From positions 1-5,028 of the forward strand of contig CAKZNJ010000332.1 in assembly GCA_937129505.1 (NCBI GenBank): a DNA stretch of 5,028 nt. The letters are read 5' to 3'. Positions 1 through 5,028 of this stretch are shown here, piece after piece; position 1 is the first letter of the stretch; each line of letters opens with the position of its first letter. Made by a program: the position numbers and the translations under genes. The stretch comes from an uncultured Anaerolineae bacterium (GTDB lineage: Bacteria > Chloroflexota > Anaerolineae > Anaerolineales > UBA4823). The notes below the pieces were generated by a model. That model was not told the DNA's origin, did no database searches, and saw only the letters and a program-made list of their open reading frames with translations.

Positions 1-328
1 CGCCCTTTTCCCTTGCGATGAGATCTTTGATTTCGTTGACGCGGGATAGGGGATCTTCAGGATTAATCCCAGCGGCGGTTGGGAAGCGGATCGACATTTC
101 GCCGGAGGAGTCAAACTCATGCAGAGCTTCGAGAGCGGCCTCCAAGCCGCCGGGTAAAGAAGGGATATATACCGTAGTTAGCCCCAAAGAGTGGGCAAAA
201 TCTTGGAAGTACTTCAACCCTTCAAGGTACTGCTCCACCGTATAAGGGGGAATCACGTCGGTGACCAGGTCCATTGCAGTTTCCCGCAGAGTGCCAGTGG
301 GATTGCCATTCGCATCTCTTTCAATGAC
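1..328 (-). pseudogene. Continuation of the YtcJ-like amidohydrolase in a shifted frame, partial
   Basis: Reading the minus strand from 328 down to 2 gives 109 uninterrupted codons that continue the protein begun at 1026. It starts VIERDANGNPTGTLRE, the expected family continuation after the AGIDKDTPDPEEG of the first frame. It runs on through LGLTTVYIPSLPGG, in the place where family members have a 'GITSV.D' strand, to the window edge. There is no start codon or ribosome site of its own at the junction. Adding one G to the four-G run (C at 328-331 on the plus strand) would join the two frames into one open protein, with about 342 residues visible and the remainder outside the window. The lack of any stop or decay in the second part argues for a very recent mutation or a base-calling error rather than an old pseudogene. 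Confidence 0.75.
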
Positions 329-1026
329 CCCTCTTCTGGATCAGGGGTATCCTTGTCGATCCCGGCTAGTTCCAAAGTTTTGCTGTTCACCCACACACTG
401 TGATAATCTTCCGAGTAGAGGACGGCGGGGATATCGGGCACGATTTCGTCCAACATTGCAGTGGTGGGACCTTTCGCCCCAAAGACATTATTGACCCAAC
501 CTGCCCCTTGAAGGGCTTGCAAATCAGGGTTTTCCGCTAAAAAGTCACGGATGGTCTGTTGATACTTTTCTATTGAGTCAATCCCATAGAGGGAAACCTC
601 ATAGAGATCCGAAACGCCCGAGGTGGCGTGTGCGTGGCTATCGACGAATGCTGGCAGCACCATTCGCCCCTCTAAATCGATGACTTGAGTGGTGGGTCCA
701 ATATAAGCCTTCACCTCTTCGTTATTCCCGACGAAGATAATGGTATCCCCCTTGACAGCCAATGCTTCAGCTACCGTGCGGTTGGGATCAACCGTATAGA
801 TATAACCACTGTGCAAGACAAGGTCAGCTTCTTCAACGACTTGCATACCGCCAAGTGGGGTAGGTGTCAGGGTCACAATGGGTTTGGTCGGCAGAGCTTT
901 GGTCGGTGAGGTAGGATTAGTCGGTTGAGGTGGAGGTTCGGTTGGGGTTGCAGGGGGCGCGGCTTGACAGGCAACCACAAGCAGACTCAGAAATATACTG
1001 ATTGAACGTAGAAATAAGGATTTCAT
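253..1026 (-). CDS. YtcJ-like lipoprotein amidohydrolase, N-terminal part (frameshifted)
   Basis: This is a metal-dependent hydrolase of the amidohydrolase superfamily, probably exported and lipid-anchored; the substrate is unknown. Residues 1-19 form a lipoprotein signal peptide ending in the lipobox VVAC, with Cys20 as the lipidation site. A Pro/Thr-rich linker follows at about 22-57. The hydrolase part starts near residue 66 with a beta strand (ADLVLHSGYIYTVD). The metal-binding HxH is HAH at 131-133, within VLPAFVDSHAH. The segment YHSVWVNSKTLELAGI (208-223) is typical of YtcJ-like proteins. The ATG at 1026 is preceded by a strong AGGAGAGGAG ribosome site (1032-1042). Family members are usually above 500 residues, but this frame stops at 257. 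Its last ~24 residues (after EEG, 231-233) look like out-of-frame translation, because the family-like sequence resumes in another frame. Either the gene is broken or one G was lost in sequencing or assembly. The assignment to amidohydrolase is firm; the exact function is not. Confidence 0.8.
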   Translation of the reverse strand: MKSLFLRSISIFLSLLVVACQAAPPATPTEPPPQPTNPTSPTKALPTKPIVTLTPTPLGGMQVVEEADLVLHSGYIYTVDPNRTVAEALAVKGDTIIFVGNNEEVKAYIGPTTQVIDLEGRMVLPAFVDSHAHATSGVSDLYEVSLYGIDSIEKYQQTIRDFLAENPDLQALQGAGWVNNVFGAKGPTTAMLDEIVPDIPAVLYSEDYHSVWVNSKTLELAGIDKDTPDPEEGSLKEMRMAIPLALCGKLQWTWSPT

Positions 1027-1073
1027 CGGGCTCTCCTCTCCTAAATATGGTAAGAATCGGCAAAAGTTCTATA

Positions 1074-1104
1074 AAAATATCTCCGATAGTTACTAAGATA
1101 TTTT
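1074..1104. repeat. 9-bp inverted repeat beside the candidate amidohydrolase promoter
   Basis: AAAATATCT (1074-1082) and AGATATTTT (1096-1104) are perfect inverted arms around a 13-base centre. The dyad lies immediately downstream of the candidate minus-strand -10 box, over the expected start of transcription. That is a plausible place for a repressor operator or a 5'-leader hairpin. The arms are AT-only apart from one pair, so a hairpin would be weak. The role is inferred from position alone. Confidence 0.4.
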
Positions 1105-1105
1105 A

Positions 1106-1111
1106 ATTATA
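1106..1111 (-). promoter_or_regulatory. Candidate -10 box for the amidohydrolase gene
   Basis: The minus strand reads TATAAT, a perfect match to the sigma-70 type -10 consensus, about 80 bases upstream of the ATG at 1026. A good -35 is lacking: at 17-base spacing the hexamer is CTGCAC (1129-1134), and TTGCTG lies 20 bases away. The promoter may need an activator, or the match may be chance in AT-rich DNA. Confidence 0.35.
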
Positions 1112-1260
1112 CAGTTAACTTTAGAAGGGTGCAGCAAGTGCTGTCGGTGTAGTTTCTCAATAATGTAGGAGCTAGAAAAACAGATTTTTTTTAAATAGGG
1201 GTTTATGATCGTCCCGAAGTTTAGAGAAGGCTGGATAACTTCACTTTGAGATAAAGGAGA

Positions 1261-1314
1261 TAACCCCTTAGTATGCAGAGAGCGACCGATGCAAACTCAG
1301 CGCTATCGGGGTTA
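1261..1314. repeat. Long-range 7-bp inverted repeat in the spacer
   Basis: TAACCCC (1261-1267) pairs with GGGGTTA (1308-1314). Inside, AGCG (1281-1284) can pair with CGCT (1301-1304), or CCGAT (1286-1290) with ATCGG (1305-1309). The result is a possible branched or alternating RNA fold, but with short helices. It could be a structured leader element or chance. Confidence 0.25.
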
Positions 1315-1411
1315 ATTTGAGCGGAATATGCTTATCCTGAATTTGCGTTAGATGTTTTTACTTCACTATGAATGCTGGATAAAAGTCGGTTTTCAGATTG
1401 ATAACCCTCAT

Positions 1412-1427
1412 GTGAAATAGCTTTCAC
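1412..1427. repeat. Compact dyad GTGAAA-TAGC-TTTCAC
   Basis: Perfect 6-bp arms surround a 4-base centre, about 100 bases upstream of the candidate hom -35 box. The size and symmetry suit an operator for a dimeric regulator. It looks somewhat like a CRP/FNR site (TGTGA...TCAC), but the half sites are 8 rather than 6 bases apart, so that family is not claimed. Confidence 0.3.
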
Positions 1428-1530
1428 TCGAAAATTATTAAAAAGACCGTTAATCTTCTTCAGTAAAAAGGTAACAGAGTTGTAGTTTTACATTCATTTT
1501 GGAAGTTTGAGGTTTATGGGTGTAGTTTCA

Positions 1531-1559
1531 TTGTGCCAAAAGACTGTTTGGGATACAAT
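1531..1559 (+). promoter_or_regulatory. Candidate sigma-70 promoter of the hom operon
   Basis: TTGTGC (1531-1536) and TACAAT (1554-1559) are separated by 17 bases. The -10 matches the consensus at five of six positions and the -35 at three of six. Transcription would start near 1566, leaving a leader of about 170 bases before the hom ATG. Two TGTAGTTT words lie 40 bases apart, the nearer ending just upstream of the -35. It is the best plus-strand promoter I can see in the spacer. Confidence 0.45.
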
Positions 1560-1737
1560 TGCATGCGTGCTTGGGCGAGGGTAGCTGTAGTAAGGGATCA
1601 AATACATGTACTTTAGTGATGGTAATGCCGTTGTATACAGATCTCGATTTACCGAAGACACGACCGCCAATTGTACCGGTACGATTAAGTCAACTAGCTG
1701 CTTATAAACATTGTCAAACAGAAAGTGAGGAGCTTGC

Positions 1738-2766
1738 ATGATCACAGTCCGCTTATTGATGATTGGTTTGGGTAATGTAGGACAGGGGTTATTGACAATT
1801 TTAAACGATCAGATGTCATGGTTGCAATCTCGTTATGGTTTACAGTTCTCGATAGTTGCTGTAAACGATCTGCGCATGGGCAGTATTGCCGACTCTAAGG
1901 GTATCTCCTTGCAAAGTCTACTAGCTGCGGCTTCAAAAGGTGATCTGAATGAGCTCGCAGTGGAGAAGAAGAATGTTGCGGTGGAAGACATGTTGAGCAG
2001 TGAAGATTATGACGTGTTAGTGGAAGCCAGTTATACCGATTTGCGGACTGGCGAGCCGGCTACTTCCTACACCCGAAAGGCTTTGAACTCCCATAAGCAT
2101 GTCGTAACCACCAATAAAGGTCCAATTGCCTTACATTACGCCGAATTGCAGAAAATTGCTGAAGAAAAGGGAGTTCAAATCGGCTTTGAAGGGACGGTGA
2201 TGAGCGGGACGCCGGCGATCTTTTTGGGGATGAAATGGCTACAAGCAGCTCACATTCAGCGCATTCAAGGTATTCTGAACGGCACGACGAATTTTATTTT
2301 GACCAAGATGGAAGAAGGCAAAACTTATCCTGAGGCGCTGGCGGAAGCACAACAATTAGGTTATGCAGAAGCAGATCCAACTGGAGATGTCGAAGGATAT
2401 GATGCGGCGGGCAAGGTCGTTATCCTTTCGAATGTCTTGATGGGCAAATCCATCCGCATGGGTGAGGTCGAACGAGAGGGCATCACCGGCTTGACGCCCA
2501 CAGATATCCAAAAAGCTCAGCAAGAAGGAAAGCGATGGAAACTAATTGGGACGGTCGAAGAAGTGGAAGGTAAAATAAAGGCAACTGTGAAACCTGTGGC
2601 GTTACCCTTATCCCATCCCCTCGCGCAAGTAATGGGGGCAACCAATGCGATCACCTACACCACTCGGTACCTTGGTGAGATCACTTTGATTGGGGCAGGA
2701 GCGGGTCGCCTCGAGACGGGATATGCTTTGTTGGCAGACCTGATCTCTATTTACCGAAAGGCATGA
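1738..2766 (+). CDS. hom: Homoserine dehydrogenase, ACT-less
   Basis: The enzyme reduces L-aspartate-4-semialdehyde to L-homoserine with NAD(P)H in the cytoplasm, at the branch to threonine and methionine. The 342-residue protein has the nucleotide-binding GLGNVG at 10-15, NKGP at 126-129 and NGTTNF at 181-186. The family signature spans about 202-226 (LAEAQQLGYAEADPTGD... through YDAAGK). By alignment from memory with the yeast enzyme, the substrate and catalytic residues are Lys127, Glu211, Asp222 and Lys226; the Glu-Asp-Lys spacing is identical (11 and 4). The C-terminal GAGAGRLETGYALLADL closes the nucleotide-binding domain. There is no aspartate kinase fusion and no C-terminal ACT domain, so threonine feedback through ACT is not expected; such short forms exist in archaea and some bacteria. 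The ATG has a TGAGGAG ribosome site (1726-1732) 5 bases upstream. It is the first gene of a three-gene operon, with panB 28 bases downstream. Confidence 0.93.
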   Translation: MITVRLLMIGLGNVGQGLLTILNDQMSWLQSRYGLQFSIVAVNDLRMGSIADSKGISLQSLLAAASKGDLNELAVEKKNVAVEDMLSSEDYDVLVEASYTDLRTGEPATSYTRKALNSHKHVVTTNKGPIALHYAELQKIAEEKGVQIGFEGTVMSGTPAIFLGMKWLQAAHIQRIQGILNGTTNFILTKMEEGKTYPEALAEAQQLGYAEADPTGDVEGYDAAGKVVILSNVLMGKSIRMGEVEREGITGLTPTDIQKAQQEGKRWKLIGTVEEVEGKIKATVKPVALPLSHPLAQVMGATNAITYTTRYLGEITLIGAGAGRLETGYALLADLISIYRKA

Positions 2767-2794
2767 ATTTTTATTTTTGCGGAAAGGATAAAAA

Positions 2795-3652
2795 ATGAGC
2801 GAACGCAAGAAAATTACCCTACCCTATCTTTTTCAAAAAGCCGAGGACGGGGAGCCGATCAGTTGGTTGACTTGTTATGACTATCCAACAGCATATTTAC
2901 AAGAACAAGCTGGCGTGGAAATGATCCTCGTTGGGGATAGCCTGGGGATGACCATGCTGGGTTACGACACGACCCTCCCCGTGACAATGGACGATATGAT
3001 TCGCCATTCGGCGGCTGTCCGGCGCGGTGCGCCGACTGCTTTTGTAGTGGGGGATATGCCGTATATGTCCTATCAACCCAGCGATGAAATCGCTGTAAAA
3101 AACGCTGGCCGCTTCATGGCGGAGGCGGGGTGCGATGCCATTAAGCTAGAAGGAGGTCAAGCGATGGCCCCTCGCATTCGCGCAATTGTGGATGCCGGCA
3201 TTCCTGCCATTGGTCATCTTGGTTTGACCCCTCAGTCTGTTTCCGCTCTGGGAGGTTTTCGCCTGCAAGGCAAGTCGGCGGCTTTGGCAAAAAAGATTTT
3301 GGACGATGCCAAAGCCTTAGAGCAGGCAGGAGCTTTCGCCATCTTGTTGGAGTTGGTTCCCGATCGCTTGTGCAAACTAATTACCGAACGAGCTGAAAAA
3401 GCGCTCATCTTTTCCTTAGGCTCTGGACCCCATGCCCATGGACAATTGTTGATTTACCATGATATGTTTGGCTTATATCCAAAGTTTAAGCCCAAAATGG
3501 CAAAGGTTTTCGGAAATGCGGGGGAAGTCATCTTAAACGGTTTAAAGCAGTATGTCGAGGAGGTCAAATCGGCAACCTTCCCTGCTCCAGAAAATTGGTT
3601 TGGGATGCCAGATCAGGAATACGAAGAGTTGCTCAAGTTGCTGGGGGAGTAA
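2795..3652 (+). CDS. panB: 3-methyl-2-oxobutanoate hydroxymethyltransferase (PanB-like)
   Basis: PanB transfers a hydroxymethyl group from 5,10-methylene-THF to 3-methyl-2-oxobutanoate, giving ketopantoate, the first committed step of pantothenate synthesis. The 285-residue TIM-barrel protein keeps the expected metal ligands (Asp48 in VGDSLGM, Asp87 in GDMP, Glu119 in KLEGG), Lys117 and the catalytic Glu186 (LLELVP). It also has GHLGLTPQS at 140-148 and HDMFGLYPKF at 223-231. Compared with E. coli PanB (from memory), the segment normally reading IPVIGIGAG...DGQ is altered to ALIFSLGSGPHAHGQ (203-217). There is one extra residue before it, Ser/Leu/Ser changes in the glycine motif, and His215 where the family has Asp. 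The C-terminus runs about 20 residues longer than E. coli's. The ATG follows GGAAAGGA (2781-2788) at 6 bases. No panC, panD or panE is visible. Family membership is firm; the substrate (ketoisovalerate or another 2-oxo acid) is less certain. Confidence 0.9.
   Translation: MSERKKITLPYLFQKAEDGEPISWLTCYDYPTAYLQEQAGVEMILVGDSLGMTMLGYDTTLPVTMDDMIRHSAAVRRGAPTAFVVGDMPYMSYQPSDEIAVKNAGRFMAEAGCDAIKLEGGQAMAPRIRAIVDAGIPAIGHLGLTPQSVSALGGFRLQGKSAALAKKILDDAKALEQAGAFAILLELVPDRLCKLITERAEKALIFSLGSGPHAHGQLLIYHDMFGLYPKFKPKMAKVFGNAGEVILNGLKQYVEEVKSATFPAPENWFGMPDQEYEELLKLLGE
3643..3649 (+). promoter_or_regulatory. Ribosome binding site that sets a TTG start for the aminotransferase
   Basis: GGGGGAG lies within the last codons of panB, 7 bases before TTG at 3657. 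No in-frame ATG or GTG lies between the panB stop and the conserved N-terminal domain. The open frame extends back into panB, but translation there is nonsense (a shadow of panB). This site is the reason for choosing TTG at 3657. Confidence 0.7.
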
Positions 3653-3656
3653 TTCC

Positions 3657-4844
3657 TTGTTTCAAAGAGAAAAAAAAGATTCGTTTACTCGGCGAACAGC
3701 TCACCTCAAGCCCGAGGGTGCTTATCATGTCCTTGGACGCGCCTTGAAACTGGAAAGAGAAGGTCGGGAGATTATTCATTTTGAAATTGGCCAACCCGAT
3801 TTCCCGACCTTTGCAAATATCTGTCAAGCTGGAATTGAAGCTATTCAAACGGGAAAAACTCGCTATACTCCGCCAGCCGGTATGGTCGAATTGCGCGAAG
3901 CCATCGCCAGCGATGCCGGAGAAAGGCGAGGGATCGACATTTTCCCCGAAGAGGTTGTCATCAGTCCGGGTGGGAAACCCAATCTGTTCTTTCCTGCCCT
4001 AGCATTGATCGAAGAAGGGGATGAGGTCATTTACCCCAATCCGGGATTTCCCACCTATGAAGCGATGATTCAGGTAGCAGGCGGTATACCGGTTGCTGTC
4101 CCTCTACTCGAAGAGAACGATTTCTCTTTTGACTTGGACACCTTCGACCACTTGATCAACGCCAAGACAAAATTGATCATCCTTAACTCTCCTAGCAACC
4201 CGACGGGTGGTGTTCTGAGTCGTGAGACCTTAGAACACATTGCCATACAGGCTCAGCGTTATGATTGTTGGGTGATGTCCGATGAAATCTACGCCCGAAT
4301 CGCCTATGAAGGAGTGACACCCCTTTCGATTGCAACCCTGCCCGGCATGAAAGAACGAACGATTATTGTGGATGGCTTTTCGAAGACCTATTCGATGACT
4401 GGCTGGCGTTTGGGCTTTGGAATCATGCCTGCACCTCTTGCCCGCCAAGTGGAACTGCTGCTGACCCATTCTATTGGGGCAACAGCACACTTTACCCAAT
4501 ATGCGGGTCTAGAAGCGATAAAGGGCTCACAGAAGGCAGTTGATGAGATGGTGGCGGAATTTCAACGCCGCAGAGATGTCATAGTAAGTGGTTTGAATGC
4601 TATCCCCGGCTTTGTCTGTCGTAAACCCCAAGGAGCATTCTATGCCTTCCCTAATATCGTCGGCAGCGGGCTATCGTCTGCAGAGCTGGCTGATCTCCTG
4701 TTGGAAAAGGCTAGTGTGGCTGTTTTACCCGGTTCAGCATTCGGCGAGTACGGGGAAGGCTATTTGCGTCTTTCGTATGCTAATTCGATCGAAAACATTG
4801 CAGAAGGTTTAAGACGGATAAAGGACGTCTTATCTCAACTATAA
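3657..4844 (+). CDS. Class I/II PLP-dependent aminotransferase (fold type I, aspartate aminotransferase-like)
   Basis: This cytoplasmic enzyme moves an amino group between an amino acid and a 2-oxo acid through pyridoxal phosphate. From TTG at 3657 it has 395 residues, normal for the family. Visible landmarks are the N-terminal IGQPDF (44-49), RYTPPAGMVELREAI (69-83), GGKPNLFF (105-112, cofactor phosphate region), SPSNPTGG (178-185, with Asn181), SDEIYARI (208-215, with Asp209 and Tyr212), and SKTYSMTGWRLG (242-253). Lys243 is the Schiff-base lysine. YLRLSYA at 369-375 carries Arg371, which binds the substrate alpha-carboxylate. These features place it near the aspartate/aromatic/alanine aminotransferases; the side-chain specificity cannot be read by eye. 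It starts only 4 bases after the panB stop, so translational coupling is likely. Context suggests a substrate linked to homoserine or to branched-chain 2-oxo acids. Its last 10 bases overlap the convergent gene on the minus strand. Confidence 0.9.
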   Translation: MFQREKKDSFTRRTAHLKPEGAYHVLGRALKLEREGREIIHFEIGQPDFPTFANICQAGIEAIQTGKTRYTPPAGMVELREAIASDAGERRGIDIFPEEVVISPGGKPNLFFPALALIEEGDEVIYPNPGFPTYEAMIQVAGGIPVAVPLLEENDFSFDLDTFDHLINAKTKLIILNSPSNPTGGVLSRETLEHIAIQAQRYDCWVMSDEIYARIAYEGVTPLSIATLPGMKERTIIVDGFSKTYSMTGWRLGFGIMPAPLARQVELLLTHSIGATAHFTQYAGLEAIKGSQKAVDEMVAEFQRRRDVIVSGLNAIPGFVCRKPQGAFYAFPNIVGSGLSSAELADLLLEKASVAVLPGSAFGEYGEGYLRLSYANSIENIAEGLRRIKDVLSQL

Positions 4845-5028
4845 CGGGTCAATTGATGCTCGATCAACTTACCGTTCTGATAGATGAACTTGCCACTAAA
4901 AAAGCCCGGCTGATCGAGCAAGGGGAGAAATAGCCTATCCCCTTCCCAGAGCGGGAGTTCGAGCAATTTTTCGTTTTCAATCCAGGCGAGATTGCCTTCC
5001 TGAGAATCGGCGATCTCGCCTTCAAATT
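4835..5028 (-). CDS. NUDIX hydrolase, 8-oxo-dGTP diphosphatase-like, C-terminal part
   Basis: The minus strand is open from the right edge to a TGA at 4835-4837, giving 63 codons of a protein C-terminus. The segment LLELPLWEGDRLFLPLL, followed by FFSGKFIYQNGKLIEHQL, is the typical end of bacterial MutT-like NUDIX hydrolases, in which a 'lpLWeGDr.FLpll...ffsGkf.Y..g.l..h.l' tail follows the catalytic domain. These enzymes hydrolyse nucleoside triphosphates such as 8-oxo-dGTP to the monophosphate and pyrophosphate, cleaning the nucleotide pool. The catalytic Nudix box (GX5EX7REUXEEXGU) would lie outside the window, so activity cannot be confirmed. The gene converges on the aminotransferase and overlaps its end by 10 bases, leaving no room for a separate terminator between them. 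Confidence 0.75.
   Translation of the reverse strand, partial: FEGEIADSQEGNLAWIENEKLLELPLWEGDRLFLPLLDQPGFFSGKFIYQNGKLIEHQLTRYS
4857..4920. repeat. 10-bp perfect inverted repeat inside the NUDIX 3' end
   Basis: TGCTCGATCA (4857-4866) and TGATCGAGCA (4911-4920) are perfect inverted arms with a 44-base loop. They encode parts of KLIEHQ and LLDQPG on the minus strand. The repeat sits just past the aminotransferase stop, so the operon's mRNA could fold here. It has no T tract after either arm, so it is not a standard intrinsic terminator. It may protect or mark 3' ends, or be a chance product of coding sequence. Confidence 0.4.

Larger units (their letters stand above)
1027..1737. other. 711-base AT-rich spacer between divergent genes
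   Basis: No convincing gene was found here. The stretch is visibly AT-richer than the genes on either side and has many stops in all frames through its first two thirds. It holds a candidate minus-strand -10 box and dyad near 1074-1111, a T8 run at 1185-1192 with no stem before it, a long-range inverted repeat (1261-1314), a compact dyad (1412-1427), three copies of TGTAGTTT (1148-1155, 1481-1488, 1521-1528) and a good plus-strand promoter match (1531-1559). A minus-strand open frame at 1494-1745 runs across the hom start, resembles nothing known to me and is taken as chance. No recognised riboswitch core (SAM-I, T-box, lysine) was seen by eye. Confidence 0.6.

Noticed and set aside
1185..1192. 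T8 run as an intrinsic terminator
   Set aside because: There is no GC-rich stem directly before it and no plus-strand gene upstream that would need it.
1226..1247. Resemblance to the 3' end of 16S rRNA (GGCTGGAT.AC.TC..TTT)
   Set aside because: The match is short and broken, the anti-Shine-Dalgarno core CCTCC is absent, and nothing upstream looks like rRNA.
1411..1428. CRP/FNR-type site
   Set aside because: The TGTGA and TCAC half sites are 8 bases apart instead of 6 and the right half is incomplete, so only a generic dyad is reported.
1673..1682. GTACCGGTAC palindrome as an operator
   Set aside because: It is only 10 bases, the symmetry does not extend beyond it, and palindromes of this size are common.
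1494..1745. Open frame of 83 residues on the minus strand across the hom start
   Set aside because: No recognisable motif and no good ribosome site. It overlaps the well-supported hom start and its ribosome site on the other strand.
2608..2808. Open frame on the minus strand over the hom/panB junction, and similar short frames inside the other genes
   Set aside because: They lie opposite or out of frame with strong family matches and their translations show no protein-like pattern.
4895..4912. Minus-strand GCCGGGC followed by TTTTTT as a terminator
   Set aside because: The GC part can pair only three or four bases with a loop of one, and it lies inside the NUDIX coding region well before its stop.

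Overview
The window reads as a chromosomal stretch of a bacterium of moderate GC content. The Pro/Thr-rich linker after the lipoprotein signal, the ACT-less homoserine dehydrogenase and the style of the PanB and aminotransferase sequences suggest Chloroflexota, perhaps Anaerolineae. This is an inference from sequence flavour and was not tested by a search. No mobile element, CRISPR array, tRNA or rRNA was recognised.

Layout. Bases 1-1026 (minus strand) hold the 5' part of a secreted lipoprotein amidohydrolase of the YtcJ-like family. Its reading frame is broken at a C run at 328-331. The rest of the protein continues in another frame to the left edge. Bases 1027-1737 are an AT-richer spacer without a convincing gene. 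The spacer separates this gene from a divergent plus-strand operon and carries promoter-like elements and several short dyads. Bases 1738-4844 hold three tightly packed plus-strand genes: hom (homoserine dehydrogenase, no ACT or kinase domain), a panB-like ketopantoate hydroxymethyltransferase, and a class I/II PLP-dependent aminotransferase. The aminotransferase probably starts at a TTG 4 bases after the panB stop. From 4835 to the right edge, a minus-strand gene converges on the operon and overlaps the aminotransferase by 10 bases. It has the C-terminus of a NUDIX 8-oxo-dGTP diphosphatase-like hydrolase and has no complete open frame inside the window.

How the genes may work together. In the conservative reading this is an amino-acid and cofactor cluster: Hom makes homoserine, PanB makes ketopantoate, and the aminotransferase handles an amino/2-oxo acid pair. 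A more interesting reading is possible. Hom makes homoserine, the aminotransferase converts it to 4-hydroxy-2-oxobutanoate, and the PanB relative transfers the hydroxymethyl carbon of that compound to tetrahydrofolate, giving pyruvate and methylene-THF. PanB's usual metal ligands and catalytic Glu are present, but its normally conserved GIGAG...DGQ segment is changed, which makes altered substrate use worth testing. No other pantothenate gene is visible here.
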